Both the position numbers and the translations under genes were made by a program. Shown one piece after another: positions 16,654 to 25,636 of a stretch of 64,000 nt of DNA. The stretch is from CAVVFX01 sp963747535 (GTDB lineage: Bacteria; Acidobacteriota; Terriglobia; Bryobacterales; Bryobacteraceae). The stretch is taken from positions 62,001-126,000 of the forward strand of contig CAVVFX010000019.1 of assembly GCA_963747535.1 (NCBI GenBank), in the 5' to 3' direction. The notes beneath the pieces were generated by a model, which saw only the letters and a program-made list of their open reading frames with translations, was not told the origin of the DNA and made no database searches. Positions within the stretch are counted from its first letter, which is position 1. Every line of letters starts with the position of its first letter.

Positions 16654-19600
16654 CTAAAGGCGGCCCTGCTGCGGACGCGATTGCAATATATAGACCGCCT
16701 CACCAACCATGGCGCCTTCGATATCCTGCGGGCCGCCCAACGCGTCCTCCAGGAATCGTGCGATCGCCGCAAGACGCTCGCCAACGCTCCTCGCAAACTC
16801 TGGATCGCGAGAAAGCCTTAGGCCGGAATATTGCACGACTCTTCTGGCGGTGCCACCTGCGGAATCGGGCTGGATGGCGTCGCTGAAGCTGGCGAACGCC
16901 AGTATCCGGGTCTCTTGCGAAGTCTTGTTGCAGACCAGCCGATACGGAGAGCCCGGTATCGACGCCGAGGCCAGCACCTCACCGAGGCCCGCGGCCAGTT
17001 CGACATAAACCTCGTCCCGAGCGCGGCTAATGGGATTGACTGTGTGCATGATAAACGAGTACTCGGGGATGACCATCTCCTGGATGAGCACGGCCATGTG
17101 GGCCTTTTCATGCGGGATGCCGCTTTGTTTCCGGCTGAGCACCGCGCGCTCGGTCCAGAGCGAGGCCCATACCTCGCGGACCGCATCGTCCATTGCCTGT
17201 GGCGAGACGTTGGCAACCGAATCATAGAGTCCGGCGCCCGCCAGTTCAGTCAGATCCTCGCAGTTCGCGCTCGAGCGGACCATCATGCCAGGCACTTTCA
17301 AGTTTCGCGCCACCATCCCGGCGATCTCTTGCGGCACTGGCAACCGCATCACGATGCCGCGAAGACGTTCTGCCACCGCGGGCGTTTCGGCTGCCGGCAG
17401 TTGGTTCAGCAGAACACTGAGCCGCTGGTATTCGGACTCGCTTCCGGGAACAGAATGCAACGCACGTTCCATCACGCCGAAAGGGACTACCAGCCCAGGA
17501 GGCGTTTGAAACCCGGCCCCGCGGCTACGCGACAGAGCCTCGATCCGGCTTGCACCGGCTGCCTTTTCCCCTCCGTTTTCCGGCACAACCCGATCCAGAG
17601 TGATGCATGGCGACGCTGGTTCCAGGCAGACTTCGGGAACCCGAATGGGTTCGAGGCGCTGCTCCTCCGCCTTGGATCCGTCCGCGGACGCTGAGGATAG
17701 TCCCAGTGTGAATTGCTGGGTATCCGCGTCCAGGAGAGCCCAACTTCCGTCGAGGCGCTGGAGTCGCGAAAACTCTTCCGGATCCTCACATGTGACGAGT
17801 ACGACGTTAGCCTGTCGCGCCCTTACGCCGAGGTGCGAAAGATGGGGAATCTCGTGCGCCAGGACAATGCCTTTTACCGGCGCCGGGATTTCTTCGTCGC
17901 CGGCCGCGCTCTTCAAGAGCGCCAGAACCTGCCCAACCGATGAATCCCTGAAATCGTTCAGGGAATCGGCGAGGGTCACCCGGCCAACCGCTTTTCCGCT
18001 GACAAGAATGTCGCCAGCGGGCAATCCGGCGAGTCTGCGGATGTTCCCCGACAGAAAGGAGGCGAGTTTCGAGAGCTGGAAGACGATATGCCCGCGGATA
18101 TCGCCCTCAACGAAAGCCTGGATCGCGTGCTCCGCAACACCGAGGGCGCGGCCTAACTTCATGACGCGGCCATGGAACAGCGACATGGCGCGATCGGAGT
18201 ACGCGTCGCCCAGGCGTCTGGCGCGATCGAGCGTAGCCTTGAGTCGCAGCAATTGTTCGCGATCGGAGGGATCGAAGGACTGACGCCAGAGAGCCAGGTC
18301 GCCCTCGATCGCCCGGCATTCCGCCGAAGAGAAACCGCTCAGGGATACATTGCTGATCGTCAATTGGAACGCCTCCAATAAAAGATCCCAGCGCAGCCTC
18401 TCTCCCTCATTTTCGTTGACATTGATGATGTGGCTCAGCAGTACGAAGGCGAAGTTTTCCAGGGCGATGTCCGCGAGCCGGAGTTCCTGGGCAGCGCTGC
18501 CGGGGTGCGCATCTATCTGGGTGATGAACGCACGCCGAAGTTCCGTTAAACGCCGGAGTACGGTCAGATCTCCATCAACCGTGCCCACGGCTCTTTCTTT
18601 TTCCGCCAGAAACTCCCGGATGAGGCTGGACTCCCCGGCATCTACCGTTTGCTGGATCGCGCGGAGTTGTTCTTCCAGCGAGCGTGCGTTGAAAAACTCT
18701 CTCAGCTCTTCGTGGAAAATTCTGAATTGCTCGACAAATTCCGGCGCATAGTGGGCGCCGGGCGCGGTGATCCGCTCCAGGATCGCGGCGGACGTCGCCA
18801 GATCTTCCGGCCCTGCGCAGCGGTGCAGTTTGTTCTGCAGTCTGTTCTTGATCTCGTGCTTGAGATCCTGCGGAATATCGTTCCGGTGCGCGATGTCGCG
18901 AATGCGGGTCAGCGGTTCCGACCTCATGAAAGCCTCGCCGGACGAGGGAAGCCACGGATAGATCTTCCGCAGCAGGAGTGTTTTTTCCGGGTCGGCAATT
19001 TCCGCTAATCGTTCCTGGATGGCTTGCGAAGCCCGGGCCGCGTGATTGGGACGGAAGTGGCGGCCGTCTTCCGCGGAGGCGATCTCGCCCGTACCCAGAA
19101 ATCGAAGATAAACAGCCAGGTAAATGAGCTCCCCGAAAGTCAGTTCGCGTGCCTGATCGGCCAGGAGATCGCGAACGAACTCGAGCTTCTCTCTCCAGCT
19201 CCGGCAACGCAGATTGCCTTGAACCAGTCGGTCCGCAAAGGAGTCCTCCTCCAGATCTGCAGGGAGGGCCTGCCCCGGTGAACGGGAGAGGGATTCACCC
19301 AGCAGTCGATGCAGCCTGTCGCGCCCCATGTTCAGTAGAGAAGGCGGCTCGGGCCATTGTTCGAGGATGATAGAGCCCGAGAAGTTACGCCTGATGAGAC
19401 GTTCCAGCAGAATCTCTATGCCCTTGCTGTCTTTTCCCGCCGGCCCCGTGAAGATCGGCAAATGACTGTCACGGTCGCCCCAGTTTTCGTGAAGGTGGAT
19501 ATGGATAATGGGCACTTGCGGATCCAGTGCGGCGAGGTATCGCAGATAGTCGTTACGGGTGGACGCGCAGAGATTAGCGTGCCCGATGTCGAGACACATG

Positions 19601-20103
19601 CCTGCATAATCCGCACCGGCCGGGCGGTGCTCGCGAAGGAGGGCGAAGAGCTCATTGAAGTGCGCGGGAGTGGTTAGCGGCGTGTTTTCGATGGAAAGGC
19701 GGATGCCGGTTTCGGGCAAGCGGCTGAGAAGGGGCTCGATCGCCCTTACATACGCCTCCGCACCCTCTTCCGCATAGAGATGAATGTTGAGAAGCGGCGC
19801 ACCGATCGCGATGGCAAAATCGAGGCTGGCTTGAAGCAGCGGCTGGGCTTCGGACCGCAGCGGATTGGCCTGCCACGGCGCATGTACACTCTGACGAATA
19901 TCGTGGCTCCGGGCGGTACTTCGAATCCGGCTGCGGGTATCCGGATCCATGTCGTTTTCGACCCAGCCCCGGCCCGAAGAGTCCCTGTCTGGAAACCACT
20001 CGAAAGCATCAAAGCGATTCCCGACCGCATACTCAAAGGGCGCCATGAGAGAGGGTGCGGAAATTGCAGTTTGATTCCCGATGCGAATGTGGCTACGTTG
20101 CAT
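16654..20103 (-). CDS. TIM barrel fused to phosphoglucan-water-dikinase-like protein
   Basis: 1149 residues, intact. Residues 1 to about 260 form a xylose-isomerase-like TIM barrel with a full set of likely metal ligands: Glu139 (LSIENTP), Asp172 and His175 (CLDIGHANL), His201-205 (IHIHLHEN) and Glu248 (ILEQW). Residues about 280-690 are mostly helical. The phosphohistidine swivelling domain is about 695-780, with the catalytic His in HLSHLGVRAR (His757). Residues about 850-1149 form the ATP-grasp nucleotide-binding domain, with VRSSANCEDL, MAVLIQEMVIPEYSFIMHTV and a C-terminus GGPQDIEGAMVGEAVYILQS closely matching plant phosphoglucan water dikinase (PWD). Plant PWD has a CBM20 starch-binding domain at its N-terminus; here a TIM barrel takes that place. 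The expected reaction is transfer of the ATP beta-phosphate to an alpha-glucan. It directly follows the GWD gene. Confidence 0.85.
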   Translation of the reverse strand: MQRSHIRIGNQTAISAPSLMAPFEYAVGNRFDAFEWFPDRDSSGRGWVENDMDPDTRSRIRSTARSHDIRQSVHAPWQANPLRSEAQPLLQASLDFAIAIGAPLLNIHLYAEEGAEAYVRAIEPLLSRLPETGIRLSIENTPLTTPAHFNELFALLREHRPAGADYAGMCLDIGHANLCASTRNDYLRYLAALDPQVPIIHIHLHENWGDRDSHLPIFTGPAGKDSKGIEILLERLIRRNFSGSIILEQWPEPPSLLNMGRDRLHRLLGESLSRSPGQALPADLEEDSFADRLVQGNLRCRSWREKLEFVRDLLADQARELTFGELIYLAVYLRFLGTGEIASAEDGRHFRPNHAARASQAIQERLAEIADPEKTLLLRKIYPWLPSSGEAFMRSEPLTRIRDIAHRNDIPQDLKHEIKNRLQNKLHRCAGPEDLATSAAILERITAPGAHYAPEFVEQFRIFHEELREFFNARSLEEQLRAIQQTVDAGESSLIREFLAEKERAVGTVDGDLTVLRRLTELRRAFITQIDAHPGSAAQELRLADIALENFAFVLLSHIINVNENEGERLRWDLLLEAFQLTISNVSLSGFSSAECRAIEGDLALWRQSFDPSDREQLLRLKATLDRARRLGDAYSDRAMSLFHGRVMKLGRALGVAEHAIQAFVEGDIRGHIVFQLSKLASFLSGNIRRLAGLPAGDILVSGKAVGRVTLADSLNDFRDSSVGQVLALLKSAAGDEEIPAPVKGIVLAHEIPHLSHLGVRARQANVVLVTCEDPEEFSRLQRLDGSWALLDADTQQFTLGLSSASADGSKAEEQRLEPIRVPEVCLEPASPCITLDRVVPENGGEKAAGASRIEALSRSRGAGFQTPPGLVVPFGVMERALHSVPGSESEYQRLSVLLNQLPAAETPAVAERLRGIVMRLPVPQEIAGMVARNLKVPGMMVRSSANCEDLTELAGAGLYDSVANVSPQAMDDAVREVWASLWTERAVLSRKQSGIPHEKAHMAVLIQEMVIPEYSFIMHTVNPISRARDEVYVELAAGLGEVLASASIPGSPYRLVCNKTSQETRILAFASFSDAIQPDSAGGTARRVVQYSGLRLSRDPEFARSVGERLAAIARFLEDALGGPQDIEGAMVGEAVYILQSRPQQGRL

Positions 20104-20299
20104 AATTGATCACCATTGAAAAAACGTCGGTGCACGAACTCTCAGAATTAAACGAGCCGACCTGGGGGTCGGCAGCGGACCAGGGGTCCGCCCCACTTTT
20201 ATGTGGCGCACCACCACGAAAGCGCCGGTATGCAACCGGCGCGCAGGATGCCATCATGCCCGCTCGTGAGCCGCGGGCCTTCCGAGGCCCGGCGCCGGC
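20104..20299. repeat. Intergenic R3 hairpin repeat between the two dikinase genes
   Basis: GCGGACC-AGG-GGTCCGC at 20175-20191, preceded by CCTGGGGGTCG and followed by CCCAC. Compared with the copies at 12307 and 24016 the outer stem bases changed in a compensated way (ACG/CGT became ACC/GGT). Confidence 0.8.
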
Positions 20300-23200
20300 C
20301 TACACTGCCTGAGCCCGGGTCTGCACGACGTAATACGCGCCCTTTGCCACTGCGCCCTCGATATCCTGAGGAGAGCCAAACGCGTCGGCGATGGCGAAGC
20401 CGATCCTCGAAATAGCGAGCATCAGGCCGGCCCTGAAAGCCTCGTCCCACACCACGCGCTCCTGCGAGTAATCGAGAACCACCTCCCGATACGGGTTCAG
20501 CGTGATGCTGTCATAGAGGCCCGCGCCCGCGTAGCCGGGAAGGTCCTCACCGTTCGAGTCCGAGCGGAAGATCAGGCCGGAACCGTACAGGCCGATGCGT
20601 TTACTGGGGAAGCCCAGCAGTTCGGGCTGCATCGTTTTCCTGCTGCAAAGGAAGCTCAAGGCCGCGCCGGGATAGTTGCCCACCAGACTCTCGCCGAGTC
20701 CGAGGACGACTTCGGCATACAATTCGTCCTGGTTACCGGTGGATGGGTTTACGGTGTGAATGACGAACGCATACTCGGCTTCAATCACCGGTTGGATCAG
20801 CACGGCCATAAAGAGGTCGTCGTCCATGATCTTTTTGGCGCGGCGGCTGAGCCAGGCCCGGTCATTCCATTTCGACGCCCAGACGCGTTTCATGCACGTC
20901 CAGGCTTCCTCCCACGAGTCCGGCCACGCCAGGTTGGCGTTCTCCATGACTTTGCGAAGGGTTACGGGCAACTCATCCGGCGCAACCAGTTCCAGGCTCA
21001 GCCGGCGAAGCTCGGAAAGTACTTTCGGCGGGTCGCTTGCGATTTCCGGTACTAACGAGCTAAACCGATCCCGAGTCATGCGGTTGGCGTCCAGCGCGAG
21101 TACTTTCTCCCATACGCCAAAGGGCAACGCTACCGAGGCCGGTTGCTGCACCCAGTCAGGCGCCTGTCCGCGAAGGCGCTTCAAATTGCAGGATTTGCCT
21201 CCGACCGTGGTCTCATTGAATTGGTTCTCCGGGATCGCGTACGTGGAGAATTCCGGCCTGGCGATGCGAGTCTTTGGCATCGAAACCGGCGGCATCGGAC
21301 GGCTCACCTCTGGCCCACCCTCTTGAAAAGTCACGTCGCCGAGCGCATTTACTTGGACCGTAATCACATGCCCGCGGAGAGATTTCAGCCGGTCGAGGGT
21401 CGGAGGATCAAAACAAGCCGCAAACAGCACCTTGGCGTCCCTCGCCCGGACTGCCACGTGAGACAGCACGTCAATCCCCTCGGATACAATGACTGCGGCA
21501 ACGCCCTGGGGGATTTCTTCATCGCCTGCAACTGAATCGGCGACGATCACAGCGGGCTCGGTAAAATCCTTGCCCTGCACGATTCCCAGGGATGTCACAA
21601 CTTCGATCCGGCCGCTTCCGCTACCCCGGCTGATAATCTGCCAGTTGCCGAGATGTGCCGCCTCCCGCAAGACCGGATGCAAATGATGCACCAGCATCGA
21701 AAGGGTTGACGCCAGGCCGCCGCGAATCACTTCTTCACTAAAGAGCGTGATCGTCCATGGGGCCGCATGAAAACCGTTGCCCAGGTATTCGGCCTTGGCC
21801 TGCAGCGTTTCTCTGTACCAGTCAATCAGGCCGCCCAAGGCATGGTCGATGCGATCGAGCACGGCCCTGGCGTGAAGAGACCAGTCCCGGGTGAAGCGCG
21901 GCGTCGCCTTCAAACGTTCCCATTCGACGAAGCATAGGGGGAACTCCGCGCCGCCGCTGGAGAGAGTAAGATTCTCGAGCAGCCGGGAGATCAAATCGAC
22001 CAGTTGATCGCCATGCAAATTCAGGTGGATGCTGCGTTCCACGAGGGTCCGCACATATTGATCAAGAGCGAGATCGAGGTATAGAAGATCGCGGGTTCCA
22101 TGATCCCCGCTTAATCGCGGACTCAGGTGGCTGCGCGCCCCGGTCGCCTGGCCAACCAGTTCCAAAAGCGGCGCTTGCGGATTGTTTTGAGCATGGCATA
22201 AGTGCCAGAGCAGACCGCGCATGCCGTCGTCCAGAAGATAGCTTGCGGAATGGATGGCGGTTTCGAAATCGGTTCCGGAGTGCACCGCCTTGAGGGTTCG
22301 CAGGAAACTCTCGAAGTCGTGGATCAAGCCATCCTTCAGGTAGGGGACGAAGTCAGGAGATGTTCTGATGGGGCGTTCGAAGCTCTCGAGACGGCCTTTG
22401 GTTACTCCGCCGTCCTCCAGTGTTTTGTAAAAGGTCTGGAGATTTCCATTGCTTCGCAAGAACGCGAGGTAAGCTTCGCAGATTACGATGTCGTCGGGAG
22501 TCGTATTGTTGTGTAGTTTCTGATGCCACTCTTCCATGAAATGGCCGGTGACTTCCTTGATCCGGTGGCGATGCATGATGGCGAGTATCTCGTCACGAAT
22601 CTTTTGTCCCTCGCCGCCACGCCCTACGCTTGCGAGCATCAGACGCACCAGAACGCGCCCGGCGGGCTCGCGCGAATAAATTTCGGCCAGTTTCTGAGTG
22701 AGACGATCCTGGGCGTGGCTCAACTCCCTCGGTTGCGTGTTGTAGTTCCGCTGCCAGTCCAACTGGCGGATGGAGGAGAAGCGCAGCCATACAAACAGAA
22801 GCGCCAAGGCTTCCATGTTGGACCGATAACGATCGAGGAAGTCATGACACATGTTGAAACGGTGCATGAGCGTCCAGGAGTTCCTGCCGGTTTCGGCCTG
22901 GATGATTTCGTCCGCCAGACGGGCCAGGTCTCCTGCCGGTAATGGTCCTGGCGCCGAAGGAACCGCGACGGGAACGAAGAAGTTATTGCCCCGGTCCTTG
23001 ATCCAGCGGCCGGTATTCACCTGCTGCACGACAAACCGAACGCCCAGCGGGAGTTCCGGCTCCGTAAAATCCAACTGAACCTGCAACATGCCATCCTCAC
23101 CGGGCACAAAGGGCGTTTGGGCAGCACTATTCTGGTACACCACCGTCCCGGGCGGGTATGTCGAGGGATCAGGCAGGAGCCACTCCTGGGGAGAACGCCG

Positions 23201-23734
23201 CGCAACTCCCCAGTGGAGGACCAAGGGTCCGGGTATGCCGGCAACCAGCGTCACGCGGGTCCGGCCGGTCTCTCTCGCTACTGCTGCGGCGAGACGGCCG
23301 TTGCCCTCGGTCCGGTATTCCTGTTCGAAGGAGGCAGGCTGATTTCCCGTAGAGGTGCGCGACGTGCCGGGGATCTCAATACGATAGTTCTTGCCATTAT
23401 TACTGTCCCACCGGTTCTCTTCGGGAAAAAGAAGCGCGAATTCGATGGCGGAATAATTCGAGGGCTGGGCGAGATGGACAAGAATCCGCCTCTCGCCTTC
23501 GCCGCTGGTGAAGGAGGTCCGAACGGCTGGTTGTCCGGCTTCCGCGGTAGTCCCGTCCGGCCAGACCGAACGCGGCGGCATTTGCCAGCCACTCCGGCCA
23601 TCCTGTCGCAATCCCCAATGCAAGACCGCGGGTTTGGCGATGTCTGTCCGGATGGAGATGTCCAGGTTGCTGTCGTGTAGGGCCTGCTCGATCAATAACT
23701 TCACGCCACTCCGCGTGGTGATTTGACTGGTCAT
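20300..23734 (-). CDS. Alpha-glucan water dikinase (GWD, plant R1-like)
   Basis: 1144 residues. It should phosphorylate alpha-glucan (C6 in the plant enzyme) using the beta-phosphate of ATP via a phosphohistidine, releasing AMP and Pi. Two CBM45-like starch-binding modules lie at about 30-125 (AVLHWGLRQDGRSGWQMPP ... WDSNNGKNYRIEI) and 160-258 (LVLHWGVARRSPQEWLLPD ... GNNFFVPV). The middle has WHQKLHNNTTPDDIVICEAY, a hallmark of plant GWD. The catalytic His lies in DVLSHVAVRARDAKVLFAAC. The ATP-grasp end has GLIFRSDSNGEDLPGYAGAG and FGSPQDIEGAVAKGAYYVVQ. ATG at 23734 chosen over an upstream GTG at 23743. Neighbours are a GH13 enzyme upstream and the PWD-like gene downstream. Confidence 0.93.
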   Translation of the reverse strand: MTSQITTRSGVKLLIEQALHDSNLDISIRTDIAKPAVLHWGLRQDGRSGWQMPPRSVWPDGTTAEAGQPAVRTSFTSGEGERRILVHLAQPSNYSAIEFALLFPEENRWDSNNGKNYRIEIPGTSRTSTGNQPASFEQEYRTEGNGRLAAAVARETGRTRVTLVAGIPGPLVLHWGVARRSPQEWLLPDPSTYPPGTVVYQNSAAQTPFVPGEDGMLQVQLDFTEPELPLGVRFVVQQVNTGRWIKDRGNNFFVPVAVPSAPGPLPAGDLARLADEIIQAETGRNSWTLMHRFNMCHDFLDRYRSNMEALALLFVWLRFSSIRQLDWQRNYNTQPRELSHAQDRLTQKLAEIYSREPAGRVLVRLMLASVGRGGEGQKIRDEILAIMHRHRIKEVTGHFMEEWHQKLHNNTTPDDIVICEAYLAFLRSNGNLQTFYKTLEDGGVTKGRLESFERPIRTSPDFVPYLKDGLIHDFESFLRTLKAVHSGTDFETAIHSASYLLDDGMRGLLWHLCHAQNNPQAPLLELVGQATGARSHLSPRLSGDHGTRDLLYLDLALDQYVRTLVERSIHLNLHGDQLVDLISRLLENLTLSSGGAEFPLCFVEWERLKATPRFTRDWSLHARAVLDRIDHALGGLIDWYRETLQAKAEYLGNGFHAAPWTITLFSEEVIRGGLASTLSMLVHHLHPVLREAAHLGNWQIISRGSGSGRIEVVTSLGIVQGKDFTEPAVIVADSVAGDEEIPQGVAAVIVSEGIDVLSHVAVRARDAKVLFAACFDPPTLDRLKSLRGHVITVQVNALGDVTFQEGGPEVSRPMPPVSMPKTRIARPEFSTYAIPENQFNETTVGGKSCNLKRLRGQAPDWVQQPASVALPFGVWEKVLALDANRMTRDRFSSLVPEIASDPPKVLSELRRLSLELVAPDELPVTLRKVMENANLAWPDSWEEAWTCMKRVWASKWNDRAWLSRRAKKIMDDDLFMAVLIQPVIEAEYAFVIHTVNPSTGNQDELYAEVVLGLGESLVGNYPGAALSFLCSRKTMQPELLGFPSKRIGLYGSGLIFRSDSNGEDLPGYAGAGLYDSITLNPYREVVLDYSQERVVWDEAFRAGLMLAISRIGFAIADAFGSPQDIEGAVAKGAYYVVQTRAQAV

Positions 23735-24104
23735 AAATCGCACTGCCTAAAGGCGGCCGTTGCCGCTGAGACGCTGCTTTATTGTACGGGTTTGCCTGAC
23801 GGACGCCGGCGCTAACAGCCCGTGACAAATGTCGACGCAGGCCAAAGGCCTACTCCGTATAGCGGCAAGCCGCAAAAACGGCTGCTCCGCAGCCGGGCAG
23901 ACCACAAAAAACGATGGTCTGCCCTACGGCAGGCTACTCCACAATTCTTCGCGACCCGCGAATAGTACAAAGCAGCAAGCCGCAAATAACCCTCCTGCGA
24001 CCTGGGGGTCGCATTGCGGACGAGGGCGTCCGCCCCACAAAACCTCGCTGAATCGTCGTGTCCTCCAAAGAAGCAAACACTGAGCTGTACAAGGCTTGCA
24101 ACTG
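23735..24104. repeat. Mosaic of R2, R1 (copy 4) and R3 repeats
   Basis: In order: R2 GCAGGCCAAAGGCCTACTCC near 23838, R1 hairpins GGCTGCTCCGCAGCC (23880-23894) and GGGCAGACCA-N10-TGGTCTGCCC (23895-23924), an R2-like GGCTACTCCACAATTCTTCG near 23933, and R3 GCGGACG-AGGG-CGTCCGC (24016-24033). Nearly the whole 370-bp gap between GWD and the GH13 gene consists of these units; no gene is seen. Confidence 0.83.
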
Positions 24105-25424
24105 CTAAACCCGGTCCTGCTCGGTGACAAACACAAAGCCCTGGCCTGGCCGCAGATCGTAGGAAAAAGGTTTATTGGGGATAAAGTCCAGCGAATATTC
24201 CGGGGAAACATCCCGCAGAGGTGCTCTCGCCCGTACTGCGGCATTCATATTCTCCATGTAGAAGTGTTGATGATGCCACACATCTTTGTTGAGGACGATC
24301 AAGGCTTCTTCCGATGTCCTGGAGGACGCCTTCCACAGCAGCAGGATATTAGGGTTTTCGTACGGCAGGACAGCGGTGGGACATTCTTCCTTGAAGATCT
24401 TATACCGTTTCTTGACACCGTTCACCCTGCCAATTAAATTACGCAGGTCGATGTTGGGCGTCTCCCATTCCTCCGACCGCGTCTCCACCACGTGCAGACG
24501 CTTGCGGAACCCGAACTCAAAGCCACAGGGCATCATGGAACCGGCAGAAAAGAATGAGGCGAGGAGAAAGCGCTGTTTCACGATCGCCACGTTGCCATTC
24601 ATTTCCTGAAACAACCTCTCGGTGTCATGGCTTTCAGGAAAGCTGATGGAAGGTGCAACTTCACGGGTAAGCTGGTATTGAGCTAACAGCCAGGGGTTGT
24701 GAAGATCCCACCACTTGGAACTGTTGAGCACATAATCGAAGCCGGCCCCGGCAGTGTGCCTGGTCTGGTCGGCAGTGCAACCCAAGGTTTCCGCGACGAA
24801 TACCGTGTCCGGATAACGGCTTTTCACTTCACCAATCAGCCTGGCCCAGAAAGGGCGCGGGATTTGATAGGCCGCATCGCAGCGGAACCCTTCAAAGCCA
24901 AGCTGGAGCAGGTATTCTACAATTCGCCAGACGTACCTGTAGAGGCCGTCCGGATCCGGCGTGTGTTCATGATTGAAGCGGGCGAGATCTTTCCACACCA
25001 CCGTCTTCCCCTTGTCAATACAAGAGGGGTGGGCGATGCGGCCGTCGGATTCGTGAACAAACCACTCCGGATGTTGACGGATCAGCTCGGAATCCGCGGC
25101 ACAGTGATTGATGACGAGATCGACCATCATCCTCAACCCTAAGTGGTTCGCGGCCCGGGCGCGCGCTCGAACCTGTTGGTCGGGCGAGAGCGTCTCACCG
25201 GTGTCCAGGATTCGAGGATTGATCTGAAAGTAGTCCGCGATGGAGTAAAGGCTCCGCGATCCGCCGGGCTTTTGAATGGGGTTCACGAAAATCCATTCAA
25301 AGCCCATATCGGCGGCCCGCTCGTAATGGCGGTCCCATTGCTTCAATGTGCCGGCGAGCGGCGGGAACAGGTTATAAATGATCATCGTCGCTCCGGAACG
25401 CCGGCGGTCCGCCTTCGCCGCCAT
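24105..25424 (-). CDS. GH13 alpha-amylase-family enzyme next to GWD
   Basis: Up to 439 residues. A TIM-barrel alpha-amylase-family protein with the catalytic triad visible: nucleophile Asp in LGFEGFRCDAAYQIP, acid/base Glu in TVFVAETLG and stabilising Asp in SFPESHDTERL; MMVDLVINHCAADS is region I. There is no signal peptide, so it should work on cytosolic glucan. The open frame starts at 25424, but the ATG at 25385 (MIIYNLFPPLAG) begins right at the barrel and has GGAG nearby, so it may be the true start. It does not match the usual GlgX, GlgE or branching-enzyme layouts; the activity is unknown. It is the first gene of the island, so it may act on phosphorylated glucan. Confidence 0.83.
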   Translation of the reverse strand: MAAKADRRRSGATMIIYNLFPPLAGTLKQWDRHYERAADMGFEWIFVNPIQKPGGSRSLYSIADYFQINPRILDTGETLSPDQQVRARARAANHLGLRMMVDLVINHCAADSELIRQHPEWFVHESDGRIAHPSCIDKGKTVVWKDLARFNHEHTPDPDGLYRYVWRIVEYLLQLGFEGFRCDAAYQIPRPFWARLIGEVKSRYPDTVFVAETLGCTADQTRHTAGAGFDYVLNSSKWWDLHNPWLLAQYQLTREVAPSISFPESHDTERLFQEMNGNVAIVKQRFLLASFFSAGSMMPCGFEFGFRKRLHVVETRSEEWETPNIDLRNLIGRVNGVKKRYKIFKEECPTAVLPYENPNILLLWKASSRTSEEALIVLNKDVWHHQHFYMENMNAAVRARAPLRDVSPEYSLDFIPNKPFSYDLRPGQGFVFVTEQDRV

Positions 25425-25636
25425 GGTGGCCTGCGGCTCTTTTGGTTTTCGATACGGCGGTCATGTAGGCCGGATTAGCCAGCTTGAAACTCAACTGTAC
25501 CCCGGAGCGGTTCGAAGACTCTGCGCCAGACCGAAATACAAGTTGCCGTTGCCGCCTGCGGCGGAAGACCGCCTCGGCGCGGTACGTGGCCTCGGCGCCC
25601 TGGACAAACAAAGGTCTGCCCGGCTGAACCGGCGCC

